From: an uncultured Bacilli bacterium
Lineage (GTDB): Bacteria; Bacillota_I; Bacilli_A; RF39; UBA660
Length of the DNA: 64,000 nt
Assembly: GCA_944373145.1 (NCBI GenBank)
Contig: CALWAL010000004.1
Location: 1-64,000, forward strand
Reading direction: 5' to 3'
Part shown: positions 44,208 through 52,845 of the stretch, one piece after another
Position numbering within the stretch: the stretch's first letter is position 1
Layout of the letters: every line of letters begins with the position of its first letter
Translations under genes and position numbers: made by a program
The notes under the pieces: generated by a model
What the model saw: the letters and a program-made list of their open reading frames with translations, nothing else
What the model was told of the DNA's origin: nothing
Database searches by the model: none

Positions 44208-44238
44208 AAAGACACTCTTTTTTTGAGTGTCTTTATTT
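44208..44238 (+). terminator. Intrinsic terminator between rpsO and pnp
   Basis: AAAGACACTC / GAGTGTCTTT perfect 10-bp stem with T7 loop and short T/A tail. pnp begins only 18 nt later with no clear promoter, so readthrough or RNA processing is likely. Confidence 0.75.
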
Positions 44239-44255
44239 TAGAAAAGAGGTAAAGA

Positions 44256-46388
44256 ATGAAGAAGGTTTTTGAGTTAGATTTTAGAGGTAGAAAATTAGTT
44301 GTTGAACATGGTGAAGTAGCTAAACAAGCTAATGGCTCTGTTTTGGTTCGCTATGGTGACACTGTTATTTTAACGGCAGCTGTCGTTAGTAAAAATGCTA
44401 ATATTTTATCCGATTTTTTTCCGTTGACAGTTTTATACCAGGAAAAATTATATGCTGTTGGTAAAATTCCTGGTGGATTTATTAAAAGAGAGAGTAGACC
44501 GACTGAAAACGCAACTTTAGCTGCTCGTATGATAGATCGTCCAATGCGACCGCTATTCCCAGAAAACTTTAGAAATGAAGTTCAAATTGTTAATACTGTT
44601 CTATCGGTAGATCCAGATAATTCTCCAGAAATTACAGCAATGTTTGGTTCTTCTTTAGCAACATCAATATCAAAAATTCCTTTTTTAGGTCCTATTGCGG
44701 GTGTTAAAGTAGGTCGTATTAATGGCGAGTTTATTATTAACCCAACGACAGAACAAGCCGAAATATCAGATATAGATCTTACTGTAGCAGGTACTAAAGA
44801 AGCTATTAATATGGTTGAAGCTGGTGCTAAAGAAGTGTCAGAAGAAGATATGTTGGATGCTTTAATGTTTGGCCATGAAGCTATTAAAGAATTAATAACA
44901 TTCCAAGAATCTATTATTGCCGAAATTGGCGAGGAGGATATGGAATATGAAGTTTTAGAAATTTCTGAGGAATTAAAGTCTGAAGTTAGCACCCTTGTTA
45001 GTGATGAATTAAATGCTGCTATGCGTATTAAAGATAAATTAGAAAAATATGCAGCTATTGATGCCGCTAAGGAAAAAGTTGTAACAAAATATGAGCAAGA
45101 AAATGCAGATTTAAAGGAAGACGAATTAAGAGAACTAATAACTAAAGTTAAACTGGTTTTGGAAAAAATTGAATATGAAATTTTTAGAACAATTGTTGTA
45201 AAAGAGCATACACGTGCTGATGGTCGTGCAATGGATGAGATACGTCCTTTATCGACAGATATTGATTTACTTCCAAGAACTCATGGTTCAGCTTTATTTA
45301 CGCGTGGAGAAACACAAAGTTTAAGTGTAACAACTTTAGGAGCGCTAGGTGAACATCAAATTTTAGATGGACTTGATATTGAAACAGAAAAAAGATTTAT
45401 GTTACATTATAATTTTCCTCAATTTAGTGTTGGTGAAACGGGAAGATATGGAGCTCCAGGTCGTCGTGAAATTGGACATGGTGCTTTAGGTGAGCGTGCT
45501 TTAGCGCAAGTTATTCCATCTGAAGAAGAATTCCCTTATACAATTCGTGTTGTATCAGAAATTTTGGAATCTAATGGTTCATCATCTCAAGCTAGTATAT
45601 GTGCTGGATGCATGAGTTTAATGGCTGCAGGGGTACCGATTAAAGCACCAGTAGCAGGTATTGCTATGGGATTGATTACTTATGGTGACAATTATCAGAT
45701 ATTAACTGATATTCAAGGTATGGAAGATCATTTAGGAGATATGGATTTTAAAGTAGCTGGAACTAGAGACGGTATTTGTGCTTTACAAATGGATATTAAG
45801 ATAAAAGGAATAACTAAAGAAATTTTAAAGGAAGCTTTAGAACAAGCAAAAAAAGCACGTATGCAAATCTTGGATGTTATTCAAGCTCAAATCCCAGAAC
45901 CTCGTAAAGAAGTATCTAAATATGCACCAAAGACTTTGACGTTTATGATTGATCCAGATAAAATTAAAGAAGTAATTGGTAAGGGTGGAGAAACGATTAC
46001 TAAGATTATTTTAGAATGTAGCCATGTAAAAGCCGTTAATGATATTAATGCCGTTAAAGTCGATTTAGAAGACGATGGCCGTGTCATTATTTATCATACT
46101 GATAAAGAAATTATTGAGGCTACTGCTAATCGTATAAAAGATATTGTACGTGAACCTGAAGAAAATAAGATTTATACAGGAAAAGTTGTTAAAGTATTAA
46201 GTGATAAAGGATGCTTTGTTGAATTATGGCCGGGATGTGAAGGAATGGTTCATATTTCACAATTAGCTTTAGAAAGAGTTGCTAAAGTAGAAGACGTTGT
46301 CAAAGAAGGCGATGAAATTATTGTTAAATGCTTAGGATATGACAATCGTGGAAGACTTAATTTATCACGTAAAGAAGCAATAAAATAA
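44256..46388 (+). CDS. pnp: Polyribonucleotide nucleotidyltransferase
   Basis: A 710-residue 3'-5' phosphorolytic exoribonuclease. Two RNase PH domains (about 10-145 and 310-545, the second with [21 protein letters not shown] and the active-site D in [10 protein letters not shown]) are separated by a helical domain; KH (about 558-615, [12 protein letters not shown]) and S1 (about 625-700, [18 protein letters not shown]) follow. GAGGTAAAG precedes ATG 44256. Confidence 0.98.
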   Translation: MKKVFELDFRGRKLVVEHGEVAKQANGSVLVRYGDTVILTAAVVSKNANILSDFFPLTVLYQEKLYAVGKIPGGFIKRESRPTENATLAARMIDRPMRPLFPENFRNEVQIVNTVLSVDPDNSPEITAMFGSSLATSISKIPFLGPIAGVKVGRINGEFIINPTTEQAEISDIDLTVAGTKEAINMVEAGAKEVSEEDMLDALMFGHEAIKELITFQESIIAEIGEEDMEYEVLEISEELKSEVSTLVSDELNAAMRIKDKLEKYAAIDAAKEKVVTKYEQENADLKEDELRELITKVKLVLEKIEYEIFRTIVVKEHTRADGRAMDEIRPLSTDIDLLPRTHGSALFTRGETQSLSVTTLGALGEHQILDGLDIETEKRFMLHYNFPQFSVGETGRYGAPGRREIGHGALGERALAQVIPSEEEFPYTIRVVSEILESNGSSSQASICAGCMSLMAAGVPIKAPVAGIAMGLITYGDNYQILTDIQGMEDHLGDMDFKVAGTRDGICALQMDIKIKGITKEILKEALEQAKKARMQILDVIQAQIPEPRKEVSKYAPKTLTFMIDPDKIKEVIGKGGETITKIILECSHVKAVNDINAVKVDLEDDGRVIIYHTDKEIIEATANRIKDIVREPEENKIYTGKVVKVLSDKGCFVELWPGCEGMVHISQLALERVAKVEDVVKEGDEIIVKCLGYDNRGRLNLSRKEAIK

Positions 46389-46413
46389 CCAATAGAAATA
46401 TTGGTTATTTTGT
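46382..46413 (+). terminator. Intrinsic terminator of pnp
   Basis: Perfect 13-bp AAAATAACCAATA / TATTGGTTATTTT stem with a GAAA loop. Confidence 0.85.
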
Positions 46414-46508
46414 CAATATGTAAGACTTGTGAAATTATTTTAAAAGTATCTATTTACACAATTATAACTATGTGGTATCATTATCATAGAGAGGAGTTAG
46501 ATGAAAAG

Positions 46509-46934
46509 ATGAAGAAATTTTTGTTTTTATTTGTCGCTTTAATGCTAGTAGTTGTAACAGGATGTGGAAAAACAAACAGTTTAAAATGTACTTATGAAGA
46601 TGATGAACAAAAAGCTGTTTATGAGATGGAATTTGATAAAAACGATGAAATATCAACTTTGAAAATGACAACTTCTATGAAATTAGAAGAAGAATTAACT
46701 GATGAAGAGACAGAACAAATGAAATCATATATGAGTTTAATGTGTATGGGTTTTGATTATGAAGGTTCTAAATGTGATGTTGAAGTTGAAAAAAATGCTG
46801 TTAATTTGGTAATTTCAATAGATATGACTAAATTAACAGATGAAGAAAAGGCTGAACTTTCATATAATGCTGAAGATGGTTCATTAGAAGCAATGAAAAA
46901 AGCTGCGGAAGATGAAGGCTTTACTTGTAAATAA
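46509..46934 (+). CDS. Small lipoprotein, paralogue 1
   Basis: A 141-residue protein. ATG 46509 starts a classical lipoprotein signal with lipobox VVTGC; the frame upstream is non-coding leader. The mature part starts GKTNSLKC, is acidic and ends in GFTCK. It shares signal, NSLKC/KTLKC start, KCDV(E/K) middle and G-x-TCK end with the next gene, so the two are tandem paralogues. The conserved Cys pair may form a disulfide. Similar in layout to YehR/DUF1307 lipoproteins; function unknown. Confidence 0.75.
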   Translation: MKKFLFLFVALMLVVVTGCGKTNSLKCTYEDDEQKAVYEMEFDKNDEISTLKMTTSMKLEEELTDEETEQMKSYMSLMCMGFDYEGSKCDVEVEKNAVNLVISIDMTKLTDEEKAELSYNAEDGSLEAMKKAAEDEGFTCK

Positions 46935-46955
46935 TTGAAGAGGAAAGAGGAAAAA

Positions 46956-47393
46956 ATGATGAAAAAAATATTAGCTGTAGTTTTAGTTATGATGTTGGTA
47001 GTTGTAACAGGATGTGGAAATAAGAAAACACTAAAATGTAACACATCTATTATGGGATTAGAACAAGATGTAAATGTTACTTATAAAGGCGATGATATTG
47101 ATGATATTAAAATGGTTATGTCATATGAGAAAGATCAAGTAGATAGTTTAATTGAACAAGGACAAAGTATGGATACTTTGATAAGTTCACTTGAAAGTTC
47201 TGTATGTAGTACATATTCTTCATATGATGGGGTAAAATGTGATGTTAAAGATGATAATGGTGGATTAGTTATTGCCATCAGTATTGATTATCCAAAATTA
47301 GATCAAGATGCTAAAGATGATTTATCTTTTAATTATCAAAGTTATGATGATTTAAAATCAGATTTAGAAGACCAAGGATATACTTGTAAATAG
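46956..47393 (+). CDS. Small lipoprotein, paralogue 2
   Basis: A 145-residue paralogue of the preceding gene: lipobox VVTGC, KKTLKC near the mature start, VKCDVKDDNGGLVIAISIDYPKL and terminal GYTCK. AGAGG precedes ATG 46956. 21 bp separate the two genes, so they are one operon that arose by tandem duplication followed by strong divergence. A more distant relative is on the minus strand at 60940-61506. Confidence 0.75.
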   Translation: MMKKILAVVLVMMLVVVTGCGNKKTLKCNTSIMGLEQDVNVTYKGDDIDDIKMVMSYEKDQVDSLIEQGQSMDTLISSLESSVCSTYSSYDGVKCDVKDDNGGLVIAISIDYPKLDQDAKDDLSFNYQSYDDLKSDLEDQGYTCK

Positions 47394-47412
47394 TATATCT
47401 TTTTCTATGCAT

Positions 47413-47438
47413 AAAAAAATACTAAATATTTAGTATTT
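47413..47438. terminator. Bidirectional terminator
   Basis: AAATACTAAAT / ATTTAGTATTT palindrome with A/T flanks between the convergent lipoprotein and HIT genes; it contains the HIT stop codon. Confidence 0.75.
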
Positions 47439-47787
47439 TAAAACAATCTTCAACTTTCATTATTTCACTATTCTTATAGTATGGATGTATATGCAAATGA
47501 AAATGTTTTACCTCTTGAACTGCACCATTGTTTTGAACTAAAGTGAAACCATCACAATTTAATTTAGCAGTTATTTGCTTAGCTATTTTTTTAGCAATTT
47601 CTAAAATATGATTTAAAACATTATTGTCAATGTCATATAAATCTTGAAAATGCTGCTTTGGCACAATTAGGGTATGCCCATTTGAAATTGGGTTAATATC
47701 CAAAAAGGCTACAACTAAATCGTCTTCATAAATTTTATAGCAAGGAATATCACCATTAATAATTTTACAAAAAATACAATTTTCCAT
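47422..47787 (-). CDS. HIT-family nucleotide hydrolase/transferase (HinT-like)
   Basis: A 121-residue protein beginning CIFCKIINGDIPCYKIYEDD with the first-motif cysteines that may bind zinc, NGHTLIVPKQHF, and the histidine triad HFHLHIHPYY. The family hydrolyses AMP-lysine or adenosine phosphoramidates. It is slightly shorter than typical HinT. GGGAGTG precedes the start. Confidence 0.93.
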   Translation of the reverse strand: MENCIFCKIINGDIPCYKIYEDDLVVAFLDINPISNGHTLIVPKQHFQDLYDIDNNVLNHILEIAKKIAKQITAKLNCDGFTLVQNNGAVQEVKHFHLHIHPYYKNSEIMKVEDCFKILNI

Positions 47788-47807
47788 AATTCACACTCCC
47801 TATAATA

Positions 47808-47816
47808 ATTATATCA
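47808..47816 (-). promoter_or_regulatory. Extended -10 promoter of the HIT gene
   Basis: TGATATAAT on the minus strand, directly after the T-tract of the upstream minus-strand terminator (47824-47843). Confidence 0.6.
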
Positions 47817-47823
47817 TAAAATC

Positions 47824-47885
47824 AAAAAAAGCCATAAGGCTTTCGTGAATACTGCGAATATTCATAAATATATTGATATTTATGA
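47824..47885 (-). ncRNA. Candidate small RNA of about 62 nt
   Basis: On the minus strand three consecutive hairpins are visible: CATAAATAT / ATATTTATG (47884-47863), TGAATA / TATTCA (47864-47846) and AAAGCC-TTAT-GGCTTT followed by seven T residues (47843-47824), an intrinsic terminator. A TATAAT (47897-47892) ends 7 nt upstream of the first hairpin. There is no gene on this strand upstream for the terminator to serve. Promoter -35 is poor. Confidence 0.4.
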
Positions 47886-47927
47886 TAAATAATTATACAA
47901 ATTCTTTTGTTTTATAATTATTTCTAG

Positions 47928-47954
47928 TATAATTAAGTTAAATTATTAACTTAA
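47928..47954 (+). promoter_or_regulatory. sufD-sufS promoter overlapped by an inverted repeat
   Basis: TATAAT at 47928-47933 is followed at once by TTAAGTTAA-ATTA-TTAACTTAA (47933-47954), a perfect 9-bp inverted repeat at the transcription start: a candidate repressor operator or a 5' hairpin. Confidence 0.55.
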
Positions 47955-47988
47955 TATAGTATTTTTATCGTGAAGGAATGATTTTAAA

Positions 47989-48714
47989 ATGAATAAAATA
48001 GTAGTGGTAAATGATAAAACAGAAGATATAAAATTAAGAGATTTACATCAATTTAAAATGGAAGTTTTTGAAGGCTTTTTTGCGATTACTAATCTTAATC
48101 TAAAAATTAATAAGTCTGATGATGTTGCTATATATATAATGGCTACTAATCATAAATATAAAATAAATGTTGATGTTTCAGCCGGTATGCGTGCTAATAT
48201 TTATATTTTTGAAAAAATTAGCGATAGTAAGGTTCAATATTGTTTTACTTTAGGTGCTAAATCGGTAATTAATGTTGTTCATATTAATCATGATTTTCAA
48301 ACTAAGCAGATGATAGAAGCTAATTTGATAGGTGATTCGTCTAAATTTAATTATAAAATAAAAAAAGTCTGTAAGGAAAAAGAGAATAGTGATTTTTATA
48401 TTCACCATTGTGGGAATAAATCTATTAGTCGTTTAAGTGGTGATATTATAGCTTATAATGGAAACTCTAATATTCAAATTTCCACTTTTATTGAAGAAAA
48501 TTGCTTTGGAGCTAAAACAATTCAAAATATTCATTTATATAATAAAGAAACCGGAAAAACTGATTTAAAGCCTAATCTTTATATCGATAATGCGACAGCA
48601 ACCACTCGCCATCATAATGTAATTTTATCTATAAAAAAATTTGATGAGTTAACGTTTATGACGAGTTCTTTAAAAAGGAGTTTAAAAAATGATATTGTTC
48701 ATTTTTTGAATTAA
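47989..48714 (+). CDS. SufB/SufD-family Fe-S assembly scaffold (SufD-like)
   Basis: A 241-residue protein, short for SufD (about 430) because the N-terminal helical region is missing. The beta-helix core shows the family C-terminal pattern (KTIQNIHLYNKETGKTDLKPNLYIDN, then ATTRHHN, where the SufB/D motif has A-x-HG/H-x-A). GAAGGAATG precedes ATG 47989. It is followed after 1 bp by sufS. SufC, SufB and SufU are not adjacent, so the complex must be completed by genes elsewhere. Confidence 0.8.
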   Translation: MNKIVVVNDKTEDIKLRDLHQFKMEVFEGFFAITNLNLKINKSDDVAIYIMATNHKYKINVDVSAGMRANIYIFEKISDSKVQYCFTLGAKSVINVVHINHDFQTKQMIEANLIGDSSKFNYKIKKVCKEKENSDFYIHHCGNKSISRLSGDIIAYNGNSNIQISTFIEENCFGAKTIQNIHLYNKETGKTDLKPNLYIDNATATTRHHNVILSIKKFDELTFMTSSLKRSLKNDIVHFLN

Positions 48715-48715
48715 A

Positions 48716-49909
48716 ATGGAGGGGTTTAGGACGAATAGGGAAGACTTTTTGTTTTTTAAACAAAATATTATTTACTTAGATAGTGCAGCAACTGCATTAA
48801 AACCTCATATTTTAAGTGAAAAAGTTGCAGAGTATTATAATAATTATCCAGCTAATGCTCATCGTGGAGATTACGATATTAGTTATAAGGTCGATGAATT
48901 AATGCTTAAGACTCGTTATTTAGTTAGCGAAATGCTTAATGCTAAAGAAAAAGAAATTGTATTTACTAATAATGCGACTGATTCACTTAATAAAGTAATT
49001 TTAGGATTTTTTGCTGATTATTTGAATGATGGCGACGAGGTATTGTTGACTAAAAGTGAGCACGCTTCTAATGTATTACCTTGGTTTGAATTACAAAAAA
49101 AGAAAAAAATTATAATTAATTATATTCCGCTCAATGAAAATTTAGAAATTGATATTGCTAATGTGGAGAAAAGCATTACACAAAAAACTAAAGTTATTTC
49201 GTTGGCTCATATTACGAATGTGATTGGGGATGAAAGACCTATTAAAGAAATTATTCAAATAGCACATTTACATAATATTTTAGTTCTAGTTGATGGTGCA
49301 CAAAGTATTCCTCATAAAAAAGTTGATGTTCAAGATTTAGATGCCGATTTTTTAGTTTTTTCAGCTCATAAAATGTTAGGACCTACAGGCCTTGGCGTTT
49401 TATATGGTAAAGCCAAATATTTAGAACAAGTTAAACCAATTATCGTTGGTGGTGGTATGAATGTTGATTTTTCTTATGACGGAAATCATACTTATAGTAC
49501 CATACCATATCGTCTAGAAGCTGGAACGCCTAATCTAGCTAGTATTATTGCTTTTGGTTCTATTATAGAATATATAAACAATATAGGTATAGAAACAATT
49601 GAAGAATATGTTCTTAATTTAAGAGAATATGCTGTCAAAAGATTAAAGGAAATACCTTATATTAAAATATATAATGAACATATTAAAACTAGTTTAATAA
49701 CTTTTAATTGCCTTAATACGGCATCTTTGGACTTAGCTGATTATTTGAACAAATATCATATTTGTGTAAGAGCTGGCAATCATTGTGCTAAAATCTTAAA
49801 GGATGAAGGACTTAATGATACTTGTCGTATAAGCTTATATTTTTATAATACTAAAGAAGAAGTTGATTACTTAGTTGAGGTTTTAAGTAATTATTGTAAA
49901 AAAATGTAA
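48716..49909 (+). CDS. sufS: Cysteine desulfurase SufS
   Basis: A 397-residue group II cysteine desulfurase supplying sulfur to the SUF system. It has NIIYLDSAATALKP, TNNATDSLN, the PLP lysine in FSAHKMLGPTGLGVLYG, EAGTPN and the catalytic cysteine in RAGNHCAK. No good SD precedes ATG 48716, one base after the sufD-like stop, so translation probably relies on coupling. A GGAGG lies just inside the gene. SufU, its usual partner, is not in the window. Confidence 0.93.
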   Translation: MEGFRTNREDFLFFKQNIIYLDSAATALKPHILSEKVAEYYNNYPANAHRGDYDISYKVDELMLKTRYLVSEMLNAKEKEIVFTNNATDSLNKVILGFFADYLNDGDEVLLTKSEHASNVLPWFELQKKKKIIINYIPLNENLEIDIANVEKSITQKTKVISLAHITNVIGDERPIKEIIQIAHLHNILVLVDGAQSIPHKKVDVQDLDADFLVFSAHKMLGPTGLGVLYGKAKYLEQVKPIIVGGGMNVDFSYDGNHTYSTIPYRLEAGTPNLASIIAFGSIIEYINNIGIETIEEYVLNLREYAVKRLKEIPYIKIYNEHIKTSLITFNCLNTASLDLADYLNKYHICVRAGNHCAKILKDEGLNDTCRISLYFYNTKEEVDYLVEVLSNYCKKM

Positions 49910-49938
49910 TAAGCAACTTTTAAAAATTTAAATTTAAA

Positions 49939-49955
49939 CCGCACCACACGGTGTG
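49939..49955 (+). terminator. Intrinsic terminator of sufD-sufS
   Basis: CCACA-CGG-TGTGG stem followed by C and T6. Confidence 0.75.
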
Positions 49956-49969
49956 GCTTTTTTGTACAA

Positions 49970-49999
49970 TAAAAAGAGTCTCACCATAAGAGAGACTCA
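49970..49999 (-). terminator. Intrinsic terminator of the hemolysin III-like gene
   Basis: On the minus strand GAGTCTC / GAGACTC stem followed by TTTTTATT. Confidence 0.8.
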
Positions 50000-50028
50000 T
50001 ATATGATTTATACTTAATTAACATGATT

Positions 50029-50709
50029 TTATAGTACATACAAAAATATGCAAAAGAAATGAAGAACACTTCCTCCTAAAACAAAGAAGTGCCAAATTGA
50101 ATGCATATATTTTACTTTATGTCCAACCAAATAAATTATTGCACCTATAGTATAAGTAATTCCACCAGCAATTAATAGTTTAAGTCCCATTGGCTCTAAA
50201 TTGGCTATCAATGATTTAACATCAAACAAAACAGCCCATCCCATAATTAAGTATAAAACAAAAGAAATTTTATTGAAACGTTCTAAATCAATAGCATTAA
50301 AAACGATACCTAAAATAGCACATATCCAAATAACGGTAAACATTGTCCAACCATTAGCACCATTTAATGTAACTAAAGTAAAAGGAGTGTATGATCCCGC
50401 GATCAATAAAAATATTGAACAATGATCAAAAACGCGAAAAACTTTTTTTGCTAAATTAGGCTTAAAACTATGATATAGTGTAGACATAGTGTACAAAATT
50501 ATTAGTGATACACCAAAAATGATTCCACTTACTACATTAACAGCTCCATTTTTTGCTCCAGCAATAATACATAAAACAAGTGCAGCAATTGAAAGCCCAC
50601 TACCAATACCATGTGTAATTGCGCTCATCAATTCTTCTCCTAAAGTATATTTTTTTAAGGTAATTTTTTCTCGTTTCTTTTTTTGATTGTTATTTTCATA
50701 CTTTTTCAT
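50029..50709 (-). CDS. Hemolysin III / PAQR family membrane protein
   Basis: A 226-residue protein with seven membrane helices. Family hallmarks are EELMSAITHGIGSGLSIAAL near the N-terminus, TMSTLYHSF with the conserved S-x-x-x-H, FRVFDHCSIFLLIAGSYTPF (the D-H of the metal site), and the C-terminal HSIWHFFVLGGSVLHFF with the final H-x-x-x-H. PAQR proteins are predicted metal-dependent lipid hydrolases; haemolysis is not implied. ATG at 50709 is preceded by GGGTGATG. Confidence 0.92.
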   Translation of the reverse strand: MKKYENNNQKKKREKITLKKYTLGEELMSAITHGIGSGLSIAALVLCIIAGAKNGAVNVVSGIIFGVSLIILYTMSTLYHSFKPNLAKKVFRVFDHCSIFLLIAGSYTPFTLVTLNGANGWTMFTVIWICAILGIVFNAIDLERFNKISFVLYLIMGWAVLFDVKSLIANLEPMGLKLLIAGGITYTIGAIIYLVGHKVKYMHSIWHFFVLGGSVLHFFCIFLYVL

Positions 50710-50725
50710 GACATCACCCAATATA

Positions 50726-50731
50726 ATTATA
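50726..50731 (-). promoter_or_regulatory. Putative -10 of the hemolysin III-like gene
   Basis: TATAAT on the minus strand, 17 nt before the start codon; -35 unclear. Confidence 0.4.
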
Positions 50732-50786
50732 TAGTTTTTTCACCCTTAAGTAAAGTTGAAATAATGTAGAAAAAGCGGGCCGTTTA

Positions 50787-50795
50787 TGTTAAAAT
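50787..50795 (+). promoter_or_regulatory. Extended -10 promoter of mutL
   Basis: TGTTAAAAT upstream of TTGGTGA and ATG 50815. Confidence 0.5.
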
Positions 50796-50814
50796 GTAGT
50801 TGGTGATAAATAAT

Positions 50815-52581
50815 ATGTCTATTATAAGGGTTTTAGATGAAATATTAGCGAATAAAATTGCAGCTGGTGAAGTGGTTGAACGCTGTTCTTCAGTTGTTAA
50901 AGAATTAGTAGAAAATAGTATTGATGCCGGTAGTACTGAAATTAAAGTTGAACTATTAGAATCAGGAATTAAGGAAATTAAAGTTATTGATGATGGTAAA
51001 GGAATGGACAAGGAAGATGCTGTAACTTGTTTTAGCCGACATGCTACAAGTAAAATATATCGTGAAGCAGATTTGTATCACATTGGAACATTAGGATTTA
51101 GAGGTGAGGCTTTAGCTAGTATCGCTAGTGTTTCTAAAGTAACTCTTAGTACTTCTACTGGTGATATTGGAACTATAGTAGAAATACATGGTGGTAAACT
51201 GATTAGTGTTAGCAAAGGAGATAGTCGTAAAGGAACTATTATTGCTGTTAAAGAATTATTTTATAATACACCGGCACGTTTAAAACATTTAAAAAGTTTG
51301 TATGCTGAGTTAGCGAATATTACAGATTATATGAATAAATTAGCACTTTCACATCCCAATATTCGTTTTACCTTAAGTAATGATAATAAAATTATTTTAA
51401 AGACTGATGGAAATAATAATCTATTGAAAACAATTCGCGATATATATGGTTTGGATATTGCTAAAAAAATGCTTGAAATTAACGGTTCTAATGATGATTA
51501 TGAAATTAACGGGTACATAAGTTTACCGGAGGTTAATAAGGCAAGCCGTAGTGGTATTGTAACTCTTGTTAATGGTCGAATTGTCCGCAATAGTGAATTA
51601 AATCGAGTTATTAATGAAGGATATCATTCTTTAAAACCGGACAATCGTTATCCAATTGCAATTATTAATATTAAGGTTGATACAAGTATTGTTGATGTTA
51701 ATATTCATCCAACTAAAATGGATATTAAATTTGGTAAACAAGAAGAATTAAATGAATTGGTTTATAGTACGATTAAAAATCGTTTGAAAGAAAAAACATT
51801 AATTCCACATATACCACTAAAAAAACAAGTAAATGATGTTAAAATAGAAAAAAACAATTATGAAACATTTACTTTGAATTTTGATATTGTAAAAGAGCCT
51901 AATAAGGAGTTTAATGATTACGTTGATATACCGATTAATGAAGATTTAAATGTGGAAACTCAAAAAGAAGAAATTCACGAAGATGTAAAAGAAAGACTAC
52001 CAATTATGTATCCAGTTGGGTTGGTTCATGGTACTTATATTATTGCACAAAATGAGACCGGAATGTATTTAATGGATCAACATGCAGCTAAAGAACGTAT
52101 TAATTATGAAACCGTTAAAAATGCGCTATTTGATGGTCGAAACGAAACTATTCCCTTATTGATACCAGTAACAATTGAATATTCGGCAGGTGAATTTATT
52201 ATTTTAAAAGAAAACTTCGATTTAATTAAATCATTAGGCTTTACAATTGAAGAATTTGGCCTAAATTCTATAATCGTTAAAGAACATCCTATTTGGTTGC
52301 CGTTGCAAAACTGTCAAGAAAATATTAAGAAAATTTTTGAAATGATTTTAGAACACGAAAAAAAATTTGACATAAAAAGATTTTATGATAATTTATCAGC
52401 AACGGTTGCTTGTAAAATGAGTATTAAAGCAAACACCAATATTACATTAGAAGAGATGGAACATTTAATAAATGATTTGCGCAAATGCAGTAATCCTTTT
52501 AATTGCCCACATGGCAGACCAACAGTTATTTATTATTCTAAAAGTGATTTGGAAAAAATGTTTAAACGAAGTGGCTTTTAA
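50815..52581 (+). CDS. mutL: DNA mismatch repair protein MutL
   Basis: A 588-residue protein. The GHKL ATPase domain has ELVENSIDAGST, DDGKGMD, GFRGEALASI and LFYNTPARLKHLK, followed by a transducer domain with VNIHPTKMDIKF. The C-terminal domain has the endonuclease motif DQHAAKERINYE near residue 421 and CPHGRP near the end, so it is the nicking-type MutL of Gram-positives, which lack MutH. ATG 50815 is preferred over TTG 50800. mutS is not adjacent. Confidence 0.97.
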   Translation: MSIIRVLDEILANKIAAGEVVERCSSVVKELVENSIDAGSTEIKVELLESGIKEIKVIDDGKGMDKEDAVTCFSRHATSKIYREADLYHIGTLGFRGEALASIASVSKVTLSTSTGDIGTIVEIHGGKLISVSKGDSRKGTIIAVKELFYNTPARLKHLKSLYAELANITDYMNKLALSHPNIRFTLSNDNKIILKTDGNNNLLKTIRDIYGLDIAKKMLEINGSNDDYEINGYISLPEVNKASRSGIVTLVNGRIVRNSELNRVINEGYHSLKPDNRYPIAIINIKVDTSIVDVNIHPTKMDIKFGKQEELNELVYSTIKNRLKEKTLIPHIPLKKQVNDVKIEKNNYETFTLNFDIVKEPNKEFNDYVDIPINEDLNVETQKEEIHEDVKERLPIMYPVGLVHGTYIIAQNETGMYLMDQHAAKERINYETVKNALFDGRNETIPLLIPVTIEYSAGEFIILKENFDLIKSLGFTIEEFGLNSIIVKEHPIWLPLQNCQENIKKIFEMILEHEKKFDIKRFYDNLSATVACKMSIKANTNITLEEMEHLINDLRKCSNPFNCPHGRPTVIYYSKSDLEKMFKRSGF

Positions 52582-52585
52582 TTAT

Positions 52586-52614
52586 TTGACATTATAGATA
52601 TTTTATATTATAAT
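52586..52614 (+). promoter_or_regulatory. Consensus sigma-A promoter of the leader-peptide operon
   Basis: TTGACA (52586-52591), 17-nt spacer, TATAAT (52609-52614): perfect consensus. Transcription would start about 52621. Confidence 0.9.
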
Positions 52615-52638
52615 CAGTCTAAAGAAAGGGCGAATGTT

Positions 52639-52701
52639 ATGTTTAAATTAATGAATGGGCAACATCATCACATGCATTTGCACTTGTTAATACGACATTA
52701 A
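52639..52701 (+). CDS. His-rich 20-residue leader peptide
   Basis: A short frame with AAAGGG 8 nt upstream of ATG 52639. It encodes MFKLMNGQHHHMHLHLLIRH and stops at TAA 52699-52701. Six of twenty residues are His (codons 9-11, 13, 15, 20), clustered in the stretch that also forms the first arm of the downstream hairpin chain. Strong promoter, short leader, terminator downstream and no room for a larger protein fit a transcription-attenuation leader peptide sensing charged tRNA-His. An alternative is a metal-binding micropeptide. Confidence 0.6.
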   Translation: MFKLMNGQHHHMHLHLLIRH

Positions 52702-52788
52702 AAGTTGTAGGCGCAAGTGCTCTTTGTGGTGCTTGTTGCCTGTATCGTACGTTATAAAAGACTATACAGGATTATGTGTAGTCTTTTT
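52680..52788 (+). promoter_or_regulatory. Attenuator: chain of mutually exclusive hairpins
   Basis: Segment 1 GCACTTG (52680-52686, in the His codons) pairs with segment 2 CAAGTGC (52714-52720). Segment 2 with its flank (52710-52720) pairs with segment 3 (52729-52740). CCTGTAT (52739-52745) pairs with segment 4 ATACAGG (52764-52770). Segment 4 overlaps the terminator stem (52756-52768 with 52775-52787). Ribosome position on the His codons could therefore decide whether the terminator forms. The sign of control is not certain from the pairing alone. Confidence 0.6.
52756..52788 (+). terminator. Intrinsic terminator within the attenuator
   Basis: AAAAGACTATACA / TGTGTAGTCTTTT, 13 bp with one G-U, then T and A/T-rich sequence. 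Confidence 0.8.
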
Positions 52789-52845
52789 ATTATATATTGT
52801 GTAATAAGCACCAGAAAATTTTAAATTAGCTTGAGGAAGGTGTTT

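Noticed and set aside
44582..44992. Minus-strand frame of 136 codons opposite pnp
   Set aside because: Shadow of the pnp coding frame; no SD or family features.
46401..46508. N-terminal extension of lipoprotein 1
   Set aside because: It would place 36 residues before a clean lipoprotein signal peptide and start inside the pnp terminator.
52634..52651. ATG at 52634 as start of the leader peptide
   Set aside because: It reads only five codons before a stop; ATG 52639 has better spacing from AAAGGG and gives the His-rich peptide.
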